From assembly GCA_023014335.1 (NCBI GenBank), contig JAECYW010000003.1, positions 3,162,001 to 3,226,000 of the forward strand: a stretch of 64,000 nucleotides of DNA. The letters are read 5' to 3'. The DNA comes from Galerina marginata. Taxonomy: Eukaryota; Basidiomycota; Agaricomycetes; Agaricales; Galerinaceae. The notes beneath the pieces were generated by a model. The model had not been told where the DNA came from and did no database searches. It saw only the letters and a list, made by a program, of their open reading frames with translations. The position numbers were made by a program, and so were the translations under genes. Positions 32,426 to 44,222 of this stretch are shown piece after piece; the first letter of the stretch is position 1, and each line of letters begins with the position of its first letter.

Positions 32426-32603
32426 GCCGATTTGCCGTGTCTTTACCGGCTTACATAATTTTTGTTACCTTTTTTGGTTGTACATTTATCATGACATCAT
32501 GCCAATTGTCTATTTTTAGATTGCCATGTGATGTCGAGGCCCTCGCAGGGCTTCCACATTTGGTGACATCATGTATTTATTTTTAGAAAATCATCCGTCG
32601 CCG

Positions 32604-32735
32604 ATTACAAGTCTTTTACTTTGTAAAAGTGAGTTCTTTTAATCCACAGTGACCTCTGGATTTTAGAAACTATGTAACTTGGATCTTTGGGAATTTACTT
32701 TGATGTCATCAGAACCAGTAACGGGTAGCTGTTCA
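32604..32735. repeat. Direct repeat unit R2
   Basis: Second copy of R1, about 308 bp downstream in the same orientation; similarity declines toward the 3' side. Confidence 0.75.
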
Positions 32736-35700
32736 ACGCCCAGTGGAAGTCGGTCATGCGCTGGTCTGGGACTATCTGAGCCCAGTCGAGCGTACAGATA
32801 ACCACCAAAAATTTCCCTGTGCAGATTTTTTTTGGGGGATTTCTGCGTGATTTTGGTAGCGGATCAGCATGGTTCTATTAATAAATTGGCATGAATTTTT
32901 ACTCGCAGAATATCTTGAGCTCATCTGCTTGTATCGGTGAATATCCGTAAATAAATGAGGTAAAACGGGGTATATTGCACGGTTTACTACTACATTGATC
33001 CTGTAAATAATCCCCTTTGCGAACCCGTTTCTCCGTCCATATCAGAAAATTGAATAAAAAGCTACAGGGCAGCGCCGCAGCGTAGATCCCAATCGGCAAT
33101 AATGAAAGTAAGGGGACGAAACGTGGCTTTGAACTGCACAAGTCAGTGCAGCGAGACTCTATACTGTTTCAGAATTAGAGTTGAAAACATAAGGTGAGGG
33201 ATTCTTGGACTTACAAGGCATTGGACACCCAACTAAGGCAAAGTTGAACGAATGAAGCGCATATAGTCGACATTTTGACATTGTAATGCTCTGGAAATAT
33301 GATTAGCACATGTGGAGAGGACGCTGGATGCCTCTTACGTTTATGCTGATTTCCAATAACTAGAGGCGCGAGAACCAACTAGAAACGAGTTAGCATAGAA
33401 TGAATATAACAGGCTTATAAGTACAGTCACCTGTTTCCCTCAAAACTCCGTCCCTCAATCTAATCCTTCGATCCTAGACACCTAGATAATGGTAAATCTT
33501 GTGATTGGGCGAGAGGAAGGGGAAGAATGACTTAAGTATCATTTGACGGGGTGTTTGGAGTCTGGACTGCATGCATCGTCTTCAGGATATGGCTGAATGC
33601 AAGATGGATGCGGGTGGCGGCGGCAGCAGCGAGCGCTGATTTGGACAAGAGAGGAAATGGTCAGGGGAGGTGATGGGGGAAAGAAAGAAAGAAAGGGATG
33701 GGGAATCTAGAGTTCGTCGCTTTATATAAGATGACAGGTGGGAGTCGACCCGACCCAAAGATCAGCGAACTGAAGCACATCGAAAACAGGAAGCCAGAAA
33801 TGGTTTTGATGACATCTTTGAGGCGAATTTCAAACTCAGATGGTTGTCCAGCTCTGGGTCGGACTGCAAAAGCACAGAATCGCACAGAGTCGCAGTCACC
33901 CACAGATGAGCGCATAAATTGTCCCGTCGTGCAGACTTGCACAGACCAGCGCATGGCCGACTTCCACTGGGGTTCAACCCGCATCCGATTTTGCCAGATT
34001 GGGTTTCCCACACTCTGACGTCGCATCAGTTCTTGCCCTCCAACCACCATTCCCCTGCTTCCAGCCACTTCCCCGCCTATATGCTGCCCCTCTTCTCTTA
34101 TTTGACTTAGCCAAAACATCGCCTGGCACGATTCCGAGTGGCCTTCCCCTTCAATGATGGATGTGGCCCTGAAATGAACGGAACTGAGGGATTTCAGGTG
34201 AGGGTGTAATCGCCAGGTGAGCAAAGAAAACTACCGCCGCTGTACTGTTAACCCACACCTCACCACCTTGCAGCACTAATCAGCGCCTCCGCTTTGGCGC
34301 CACGTCACAGCAACCACACCCCCCATCCTGCCGCGCCCACTACCGCCACACCAACGAGGAACCCACCGCAGAGGTGTGGATGGTAGAAGGAGGTGACAAG
34401 ATGGTGGACATACCACGCCCAGCACCGTTCCGAGTGCCCCTCCCCTCCAATGAGGGACGTGGGCCGGAATTTGGAGGTTGACCAGGGAATAGGTTACGTC
34501 GCAGAAACAACCTCGGCTGTCCAGCTAACCACAGCTAACTGCGTGCGTCGCAGTTCCGGGTAGCCCCTCAGCACTCAGCACCAACACGGTGTCGCATTCT
34601 CCGCCAACTCAGAGCAAGGGGGCAGTTAAGCAGGTATGTCGCGAATGACTCACGCTGGTTATTTGACACATACCCATCCGTTGCAGCGCCACGTCCGCCA
34701 CCAGCTCACATCGAGTAGTGTGGAAACCCACTGCATTAGTATAAGGGCCATCACAAGTCTTCAACGTCGTGTCCAGGCCAAACTCTGCCCACCATCTGCG
34801 ATGCCTGTTGCGCGAAGTGCCCCACATCTGCTGCAAAAACCCATTATGTTGGTGTGGGGGATATTGCGTCGCATGTACGACGCCTGTACGTTGACCACCA
34901 CCCCTACTACTTCACGGACCCCGACCCCCCTCCCTCTCCATGTGCAAACTGTGGCAGCAGCTTCAAATCATGCTGCTGTTGCGACTTGAGAGAAGTTGAG
35001 ACGGCGCCCACTCTCAGCTGTAATCACTGAACAATGTCTGTGATAGTGCCTCCACCATTGACTCTGTAATTTTAGTTAGTTGGGCCTATCTTGTACCATG
35101 TAGTCACAGTTCAATACACAAATGTTAAACTTGAAGCAGTGGCTGGGTTACTACAATGGGAAAAGCTTTTGGCTACATCCTAAGAATGAAAGAAGTGAGA
35201 TGCTGAAGTTGCACAGGGACGCGCTAGTTGCTTAGTAAACTATAAAATAAATAATGTACTAACTGGAAGAAGGAACAAAGTAAAAGACGAGTTCTGCCAC
35301 GCGTAGCGGTGGCCCACAAAACAAGTAATTCCTTGGGGGTTATATATACCTCTGGATCACCGCCCACATGTTCTAGACATTTGTTAACGTCAGGGCACAA
35401 GTATAAGAGCTGTGCACGTCTGTGCAGCCTGTGCCTGGCTGTGCAGGATGATTCGTACATAGGCTCCTCTAGGCAGGCTTCGTGATAGTGGCACGGTAAT
35501 ACTAGTAAAACCGAGTTCAACCGACACAATGACTCAGTTGATGATAAGCCGATTACCTTTGTATGGATTCTCGTTCCCAAACGCAGGCCTGTCGCGACTC
35601 GAGAGTGGATTGCCGTGCTTGTAAATTTATGGGATGAAACGACCATGCATGTCGGAGTCAAGTCGGAGTATGTACATGTTTTTAGGCGCGCCAATCGTTG

Positions 35701-36232
35701 AATCGTTGAACTTCAATATCTTCAATTTGTAAGATTTGATGCATGTATTCCCATCTGACTCGCGTAAACCAAGCATCAGCCCTGCTGCGACAGTGCTGCC
35801 GCGGACGCAAGACAGGACCGTCAAGGACGTGCAGAGAAAACCCAGTCCGCCCACATTTTTCATAAAAGCCTTCCGAGCGTCTTTTGGAGAGGTCCGACAG
35901 GAGTTCTTGAATTTTGATAGAGAATTTCCGACCGGAAATTGGTTACTTACAGTCGTTTGTTCGCAGAATTCTAAGGTAAAATGCATGTACGTGACAGTAT
36001 ACTCTGTATTCTAGACCGTCCTATTGGATCAAGGGATGCAGAAGAGGCAGAGGATATTCGCAGAGTCTGTTGAATCACCAGAGTTTCAAGATTAAACTAG
36101 ATGGTAAGCGGAGAAGGGATGACGAGAAGATATTGAACCAAATCTAGTGACCAGGATCGGCCGCAAGTTCGGATGGTGCAGTTGCAAGACAGTTGCATTT
36201 CGAGGAAAGATCATAAACACAGACCGCATCTT
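32736..36232. other. Gene-poor region with repeats and unconfirmed small ORFs
   Basis: The minus-strand frame at 32899-33141 is hydrophobic (FVPLLSLLPIGIYAAALPCS) and is preceded upstream by GT-AG-bounded fragments (around 33226-33410). It could be a small membrane protein, but I could not build a consistent model. Frames at 33661-34224, 35224-35694 and 35627-35986 (minus) have overlapping rivals on the plus strand and no domains. 34119-34175 and 34411-34470 are diverged direct repeats (CCGAGTG, CCTTC or CCTCC, then CAATGA and a GGAC/GGAT-GTGG block). Confidence 0.4.
34687..35030 (+). CDS. Possible small cysteine-rich protein or transposon remnant
   Basis: Two candidate exons, 34687-34738 and 34777-35030, join in phase to give CDACCAKCPTSAAKTHYVGV, then a His/Tyr/Pro-rich stretch, then CANCGSSFKSCCCCDL, stopping at 35028-35030. 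The paired cysteines suggest metal binding. The intron would be 38 nt, which is short, and no sure start codon is visible. It sits inside a repeat family also found at 26.6-26.9 kb, so it may be debris of a mobile element. Confidence 0.3.
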
Positions 36233-39200
36233 TCACATAATCGTACACCAGCCTTTCTTCTCTTCTCGTTTTCGCGTCTCCTCCTGCACCAGCCTCTGAT
36301 AATCTGCCCTTCTTCGATCTTCGTCTTCTCGGAGACGCTGCCTTCTTGTGTTTTCTGCTACTTGTCTTTGATACGCTGTTATTCTCTCCTCTTCAAGCCT
36401 CCTTCGTTCCGCAAGTTTTCGCGCCTCTTCTGCCACCCTAGTCGCCTCGGCCAGTCTCCTCTGATATGCTATCAGTCTCTCTTGTTCAAGCCTCCTTTGT
36501 TCTGCAAGTCTCTGTTCCTCCGCATGCCTAGCGGCTGCAGCCCGCCTCCGCTGTAGTTCGGCTTGTTGTCTGTAATGCTCCACCTGCCAGTCGTAGACGG
36601 GGAGTTGTTCATCCGAATCTACCCAGTTCGCGATGTAGGGTGTCGAGTACTGTCGAACCCCGTTACGCAGCCGTGCTATCATTGCCATATCGTCCACTTG
36701 GTCCGCCATAAAGCCATTGTCCGCCATGTTTCCAAGGCTGGATTCGAATACCACTTCGTCGGATCTATTTCCATGAACGTTTTGCATATGTTCGTGGATG
36801 TCTTCTCGACCGAAAATGACCATACAGATCCAGCAAATGTGAGCCCCACATCGACATTCCATGTGATCGCATCCTCCTATTTTCTCGATCCAAGTTTTGC
36901 ACTGGGGGCATTTCTTGTACCCATGGGCCAAGGCAAGCTGTTGGTTCAGGCGTTCCTGCCAGTGCTCTGCATTGGGGTTCTTGTGGAATCGGTGCTGCTC
37001 ACAGGTCATGTCCTCATGCGCATCCTCTCCGCACGCGGCACATATGGTCAAGAAACAAGAAGGGCACTGCAAGACCGTTGGATCTGTTCGATGGCGGTAA
37101 ATCTGCTTGCAATCTGGAGTTGTGCAATACTTCAACTCTTGTGGATGCTGATCGAGATAAGATAGGAAGGCGGCCTCAACAAGGTTTTCGAAGGCCTGGG
37201 CTGGCAAAAAGCGTTGAATGAATGGGATAGAAATCGGGACGGCACAAGTCGCGTCGTTGGCTATACAAACAAGTGGAAAGTTTCTGGTCTCCGCTGCAGA
37301 CATCAAGAAGTGTTTGAGACACCCAGCACAATAGGTGTGGCCGCATCCAAGCTGCTCGGGATTCGACACGTCGTCGGTGCAAATCGGACACGCCTCTCTC
37401 TCTGCCGGATCTGGGAGAAGGGTCCCCAGTAAAGTCGTGTTGCGAGACTCGTCGATAAGCCTTTGTAGATGGTGAATCGCTTCCTCTCCACCCTTGACTG
37501 TAATTTTGCATTGCCCGGACGCCAAGTTTAAAGTCGCGTTCCCTTCTCCCAACAACTCCGTCAACTTCCCCAACCCTTCCCTCACGAAGAATCCTATGGA
37601 TGCTTGGTCTAGAATCCTTGTTGTCTCGCTCTTGGAAAGACGGTCAACTTCGCTTTTGATCATTTCGCAGACCTCCAGGATCGTGCTTGGCTCTCCATAG
37701 ACTCTAAGAGATCGCGTCTTGAAGTCGTCTCGGACGAAAACATTCTTCTCCTTATAAATGCGGTCGAAGAAGCTCCTTCCACCAGCCGACCCGAACGACG
37801 AATGCCAGTACGTCGCGTCCAATTTTTCGCCTGCGACCATATTTTCGACTCTGACTTTCAAAGGCCCTGACGCTTTCCTGTCCTGTCCCAAAACTCGAAG
37901 GAAAACAACATCGCCGCGGTCGCCTATCTTAGGTTCGACACACGTGTCACTCCCTGGCTTCTTCTCTGACAACGCGTCCCACTGCCTTTTCTGCGCCTCG
38001 TACTGAGCGCGCGGGATCTTCATAGAGTATTGCAGCGGGTTGGGCGGAAACCAGGACCTGAACTGCGCAGAATTTGCTCCGGATTGCAAATTTCTAATCG
38101 CCGCGTATGCATTTTTGGCGTCCTCCCATTCGTCGAACTGAACCTTTATCTTGGCCTCTCCACTGGCGTTTTCACCAGAATCCAAGGTTTCGAAGGTATT
38201 CATTCGGATACCAGGGTAATTGGCGAGATACTCACGAATCTTTTGAAAGGATCGGGGGAGGTCGAATAGTATGGGTTTCCACATCCTGATATTCCGCGTT
38301 CCAATGAATTCGACAAGGTCGGTGTCCGTTGATTGAACCCCTGAAGGCAAATTAGTGACCCTCACGGAAGACGGAACATAGTTCCGCGCGCCATGCACTC
38401 CTCGAGGGCGTTCATTCATCAAAGCAGTGATTTTTCGGCCTTGCCAAGTGGACATATTGAGGGTTTGCGCCTTGTCCCGTGCCTCTGCCATCGTACCATA
38501 CGTTGCGACGAGCGCCTCCGATGGTGCTCTCCAATAGACGTGAATAAAGGGTGAATTATGTGTCGCAGCATCCATCCCATTTCCGCTTGCGCTGATATTG
38601 AACTTCAGAATCTCGTTGCGGAGCAAGGTTCCCACCAGACCATACTCAATAGCTTGGTGATGATCTGCCTTGGCAAGAACAACTGCCTCGTCTGATTTCA
38701 GTTGGGAGATGAAGAAGTCCGACTGCTGGATACCAAGATGAAGGAAGATACAGGCAATTTCTGTTCGTTTGGTGTCTCTTGGAAGGTTTCTTATCGTGAC
38801 CTTGCATAAATCGAAGCCAGTAACAACATGCCAAATTTCCAGTCCGGCGCCGCATGTGACCAGGCTTGAATCCAAGACGACGTATTGTTCGACGACGGCC
38901 GCTTCTCTCGCTCTCTGAGCCTGTACTTGGATCTGGCGCCTCTTCGCAGCTTCTTCAGCCTCTTTCTCTTTGGCGGATTTCTCCGCTTCCTTCCTCTTCC
39001 TCTCAGCCTCAGCTCTGCGAGCTCGCTCCTGTCTTTCTATCTTGGCCCTTGCTTGTTCTGCGGCTTTCTCTCTCGCCTTCCTCTGCCTTTCTTCTGCCCT
39101 CCGTTCTGCACGTTCTCGTGCCAACCTCACTGCATTTGCCTGCCTTTCAGACTCCATTCTGGCGAACTCCTCTATACGCCTGGCCTGTTCCTGAGCTTCC

Positions 39201-40053
39201 CTTTCGGCCTGCTCTCTTGCTATTTTGTCCTCCTGCTCTCGCAGCTTTGCTTCGATTTTAGCAGCTTCGGCTCGACGTTTGGCCTGGTCTTCAGCCTCCT
39301 GGTCGGCGTGGTTTGAAGTACTGTTTTTACTCTTTTGCGAGGCTCTGCCTCTGCCACGCCTGTGGTTCTTCGGACAAGAGCTTTCCGGTGGGTCAGCTCC
39401 GTCGCCATAGAGTTGAACATCCGCCTGCTGTGAATGTGACTGTATTAATGGTGTAAATTAGTATTGTATCTCAACAATAACCGTGGTCTTCTCACTTGAT
39501 CGTGGTGTAAATATCGACACCGAGCACCCCTTTCGCAACTACCTGCATTCCAATCCCTGCAAATAACATCTGACAAATTTTCATTAAAACTGCGGCAATC
39601 GCTTGCTTGTTGTTTTGACTTACTAATCTTGTTAGAACCTTTGGGGGTTTCGTTGTTCGCCCGCTTGTGTCCAGTAGAAGCCGGATTGGTATTCTCAGAC
39701 GTAGTTGCTTGACCAGCCCTAAATGAGAAATTTATCTGTGTTATATCTAATGTAGGGTTGAACCAACTTGAAAGGTTGGACTCACAGTGTTATCGCCTCG
39801 GGGCGACCTGAACCATTGTCTGTGTTCGTTTCGTTACTGGAACTCCCCTAATCACGGAGTTTAGTCTAAGAAAATATGAAAGCAGCAAAAATGAACAAAC
39901 CATCGGGCTAGATTGGTCGAGAACGTCGTGTCGAAACTTGCAGCTGGTACCAAACCTACAGTGTCCTTGTTTCGAAAAATGGCAAGGTCTCCGTCTCTGA
40001 GAACTACGTTGGCTTGGAGGAGCATGCTCTGTGGGTTGTCCTGGTGTGGACAT
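36233..40053 (-). CDS. RBR-type E3 ubiquitin ligase with two CCCH zinc fingers and C-terminal CaaX box
   Basis: Five exons on the minus strand: 39901-40053, 39786-39847, 39624-39718, 39496-39569 and 36233-39427, phases closed, 1192 residues. CCCH finger 1 is CHFSKQGHCRFGTSCKFRH (24-42); finger 2 is CRDWNAGSCERGARCRYLH (~107-125). Then come a long Arg/Glu/Ala-rich coil (about 160-310), two RRM-like segments (CKVTIRNLPRDTKRTEIA; VRVTNLPSGVQSTD) and a KH-like segment. RING1 is CPICTDD...CGHTYCAGC (~807); the IBR contains KYCTTPDCKQIY...CPSCFLTICAAC; RING2 is CPQCKTWIEKIGGCDHMEC (~967), with the Cys of GGCDHM the expected catalytic thioester site. A second coil ends in WCTIM, a CaaX box (CTIM) predicting prenylation. 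The layout recalls RNA-associated RBR ligases such as plant DEAH11/12, without the helicase. The start at 40053 rather than the in-frame 40107 is a choice. Confidence 0.88.
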
Positions 40054-40868
40054 AGTGGTCCAGTAGAAAAGAACACGAAAATAATGCGGGTGTCGGATGG
40101 GCGCCAATCGAAGCCCCTGTTACAGTGACGGCCTCTCACGTGGAATCTAGACGTTCAGTTGAGCACCAAAAATCTATGGATAAATCCCCATCTAAAAAAG
40201 ATTAGAAAAAGTTGAAAACTGGTAGAATTCCTAGAACACACAAACTTACATCGGTAAAATTTGTCTAAGTGGACATCGATATTGACCACTCGTCGGGGCA
40301 GTTGTTGCTTGACCGTGGACGTTTGTGACAACGCCATTTTGGGCTCAGGCTTCTGCGGGCAGCCAAACTAGTTCTTCAACCACTGTGGCCTTCTTTTCTC
40401 GCGTCCAGTACCATCGCAAACCCTCGCAGCAATTCGTTGAGCAACTTTAGTGATCATAAGTAACTTGTTGGACGCGAAATACAGGACAGGTAGTGGCGAA
40501 ATAGTTGACTCAATTGTCAGGATGGCGAGCTCGAGAGTGTCGTATAGCAATAAGCACCAGAAACTGAGAAAGCAGCGTCGAGTGTTGAATCACGAATCGT
40601 GATGATTGTCGCAACCAGCAACTGTGGGACAATTTCGTATGTTATTTTTATTTTTGCTTATTTACGACAAGACCATATTTGTTTTCTCCCTCCAAACTAC
40701 GGCCCCGGCCACCATTGGTCCTCCAGCTGTTGTAATCGTTAAATAATTGGGAATATGTGTCCAAAATTAAAGCTTCTGTTTCTGTGATTGTATATTATTA
40801 TTGCTAATTGTGTTCGAATAAAATGGTTCCACGACGAGCGAGATATAAATTACGCGTAAATATATGGA
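40054..40868. other. Intergenic between RBR ligase and ABC transporter
   Basis: A minus-strand frame beginning at 40337 (MALSQTSTVKQQLPRRVVNI) joins through a GTAAGT...TTTTTAG intron to a short continuation ending near 40137. It could be a ~48-residue upstream ORF or an extra 5' exon. Nothing else is supported. Confidence 0.4.
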
Positions 40869-43800
40869 TCACGTCAATCTCTCCAACGGGCTCTCAGCAG
40901 CAATTTCCACGTCTTCGGCCTCCAAAGCGTCCTCGAAGCCATCCTCGTTCAAACTCATACCAACACCCTCCCCGATGCTGTCCTGATCCTCGCTCCACAC
41001 ACTCATATCCTCTCCATCCACACCGCTAACCGCGCTCCTCGTCTCCTCACCCTCCTCCGTCTCAATCAACCCAAGCTCCTCCGCCTCCAGCCGATCACCC
41101 TCAACGGCCAAAACAGCCTTCTCATTCTCTTCAGCACCAACGCCCTCCTGCGCACCCAAAAGCACCTCGAGTTCCCGCACCCTCGTCTCCCACCCGTCGA
41201 CCTCTTGGAGCTTCTCCTCGAGCACGCGGATCTCCTTCTGCAGGCTCATGCGCTCCTCGGGCGTGCCGATGCGCGAGAGCGTCCATCTGCCAGGCGCTTC
41301 TCCGGATGGGCCATGGAGGGTAAGGAGCTGCTTGTGGTATTTCATCAAGGACGGGCTTCATAGATATGTCAAGTTAGAGGCCATAAGCACACGACGAATG
41401 AAGAAACATACCGAAGAGAGATAGTGATGAGGGTGATGTCGAGTGCTTTCGCAGCTTCATACATCCGGCCTTCAACGTCGCTAGACACGGCACTCGTGCA
41501 TTCTGAAAGAGAAAAAATTCAATTTGAGCCAAGTCCAAATAGCCCACCGATAAACATACCATCCAGCACCGCCCACTTCGGTCTCCACCAAAGCACCCGC
41601 GCCATCGCCATCCTCTGCTTCTCACCCCCGCTCAGCACGTCCCGCCACTCCTTCCGCACATGCAGGCCGCCCTCTCGGCCAACCAGGTACCCAAGGTGCA
41701 CTTTCTCGAGTATATCATGGATCTCAGCGAGTGCAGCCTCGGACGGGTGCTGCACCGCCGTCTTCAGGAGGGCAGCGTTGCTCAAGCCCGTGAAGGAAGC
41801 GAAGGAGGCCGTCCGCGAGAGAGCGGGGGCTGGGGCTTCCACGTTGCCGGACGATGATGATGAGAACGAGGTCAGCCGGATAAAGGAGGCATACGAGCAC
41901 GGATAGATGATCTGCTCGAGCAAGCTCCCAGTGGGCATGTACGACCGTTGAGGGACGACGTAAAGCGCAGGTCTCGGGCGCCAGTGCTCTGAGGACACGT
42001 CGATGCCATGACTATTTCCATTCCCATTCCCAATCACATCCTTCGCGTGCAAAGCCCGCCGCAAAAGCACGTCCGCCTCCGTCTCGTCCCTCGGCATCTC
42101 CACTGCCCCCTCTCCATCCCCACCAGGACCCAGCGGGTCCCACAAGCCAGCCAGCACACGCGCAACGGAGGTTTTGCCCACCCCATTGCTGCCCGTGATC
42201 ATCATGTGCTCGCCCCGCTTAATGACGACGCTCAGATCCTTCACCAGCGGGGGCTCCTCGTGCGGATGTTCAACGGCCTCCTTCTCCTTCTCCTTTTCCT
42301 TGTCGGTCGAAGCAGAGCCGTTCGCCGTCGTTGTCTCGTCGGTTTGGTCCTTTGACACTCTCGGGATGCGCACGTCTACGCCTCTTAAGCTGACAGCGTC
42401 GGCTTGCTCCACGCGGAGGGGCACGTATCCGGTTGGCATGTTCAAGAGAGTCGATAAGAGAGTGTAAAGCCGCGTCGTCAGGCCCGCGAGCTCCAGGAGG
42501 TCTTTGTACGCGTACATCAGCCTCCCACCAGCGTCTGCGAGGGAAAGGAGGAGCCGTCGGTTGGAGATGTAAGCTACGTGAATTTTAAGAGATCAATTAG
42601 CCATTTGTCATTTGAATAAAAATTTCGAGGATAACCCACTTTCTGTGCGACCGGCAATGGCTTCGTCCGTCCTGTCTCTGCCCTTTTTGGAACTATCTTG
42701 GATACCCAATGACTGCTTCGTACGCGTATACAGGATAGGAACCGCAATGAGGGCATATCCAGCAGCCGACCAGAGGTACTTGATGACGTAGTCCTCCGTC
42801 CACTCATACGCTATGCGGGTCTGCTCACAAAATAAGTTACGATTCGCTCAACAACAGAAACAAGAAAATATGTCGAGACTGACCCTGTATATTGAATTAA
42901 CATGCTTGATCAATTTCATATACGCATTCGTCAGGATATCCCTCTCCCGAGCGCCTCCGTTGTAGAACGCGACTTCCTCGGCTTCCCTGCCTACCCTACC
43001 CATACCGGCTCGGTATTCACCTTCAAGACGCGCTTCTATGGCTGCCAGTCGTCCAAATGCAGGCGTGACTGCCCGTAGGATCGATACCGTCCCATAATAG
43101 TTGAGGAAGAGGAGGAGGGTACCGCGCACTCCGAGCGAGCGAGAAAGTTGGGAGGTGAATAGTAGGAGGTCCAGAGAGGGCTTGAGGACGTTGCCACTGT
43201 GAAAGAAAATGTGAACTTGAGAGAGATAGAACGGAGATGGTGTTACACGTACTAGACACCACTGACGGCGTTCGACCAGGCTTCCACGTCGGCTGTTAGG
43301 TATTGATCCACCCCTTCTAGATAGTTTGGAGCACGGTAATATCGCAGATCGGGGTTTGAGGAAAGGTATAGGTCGTGTAGGTATCGGGTCAACCGTGTTC
43401 GTAGTCGGAGGGCCAGGAGAGATTGGAAGTGTCGAATCTGTTATTTGTGGAGTAAGTTTCAAAGTTCGGATAGAATTGAAGTTAAGCAGCGTACCATAGA
43501 ATTCGTGAAGGTACTAGGAATGGCTAACAAGAACCATAAACCTAGGCCTTTCAAGAAGCCCTTTCCATCCGCCCTCACGAGGTCCCTAACGATTCTTCCA
43601 TCCAAGCGAGCGACCAAGATACTCAGCACGGTTCTGAGCACGAGAAAACTGGAATGCAGGACAAAAATGCCGGCTTCTGAAGACCGCCATGACGGAATGG
43701 CGATACGAAACAAGATAGCACGAAGCTGAGAGAGAAAAGCGACGTCGATGTTGGGTTTGTGGGCTGTTTGTGGCGGTAAAAGGGGAAAGTGCGGCGTGTC

Positions 43801-44222
43801 GGAGGCAAAGCGAGATTTCGGCGTCGGGTGGATTGGCACCTGGGAAGATTCGAAGAAGTCGAAGGACAAGATATTAAGTTAGCGAGATGCGGGGTAAACA
43901 GATCCCAAGCAGTGACATCACGAACCTTGACCACTCTTTCGCGGTACGGGACTAGTAATGTTTGTGATCCATCCGGCTCGTCGACGTAGACCTGCTGCAG
44001 CACTTTGGCTAGCTGCTCGGGTGTGAGCTTTCTTTGTCGTTGTAGGCTTGTAAGGTATTGTGTGCTTTTCCGCAATGATTCTATGGCATCCTTGGATAGA
44101 GAGATTGTCCGCGATCGTAGGAGAATAAGAACGAGAAACGCAAGGACTACGGGTCGTCGGGTTAGCTTTGCAGGGAGTGGTAGAGGGCGCGCTGGGAAGA
44201 TAGGTTTGGAAAATATGGCCAT
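40869..44222 (-). CDS. Peroxisomal ABCD-family fatty acyl half-transporter (PXA1/PXA2-like)
   Basis: Eight exons on the minus strand: 43926-44222, 43495-43839, 43253-43437, 42884-43196, 42640-42820, 41560-42573, 41412-41502 and 40869-41355, giving 970 residues. The N-terminus has a membrane segment (PVVLAFLVLILL) and the transmembrane part ends with EEVAFYNGGARE, the EAA-like motif of ALDP-type transporters. Walker A is GSNGVGKTS (~568), signature LSGGEKQRMAMAR (~751), Walker B WAVLDECTSAVSSDVEGRMY with its acidic residue formed across an intron, H-loop replaced by a Ser (ITISLRPSLMKYH) as is usual in ABCD proteins. An acidic tail (about 120 residues) follows the ATPase. A half-transporter of this family pairs with a second subunit to import long-chain acyl-CoA for beta-oxidation. 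I cannot say whether it is PXA1 or PXA2. Confidence 0.9.

Noticed and set aside
33661..34224. 187-codon minus-strand ORF as a gene
   Set aside because: A rival plus-strand ORF of similar length overlaps it, both lack domains, and the stretch overlaps repeat-family sequence.
36563..39316. Plus-strand ORFs of 60-200 codons opposite the RBR gene
   Set aside because: Composition is the antisense of RING and coiled-coil codons, with no domains of their own.
39861..40139. Alternative minus-strand frame (DWRPSDTRIIFVFF...) over the first exon of the RBR gene
   Set aside because: The competing frame holds a CCCH finger and joins in phase to four further exons; the alternative would need a 23 nt intron.
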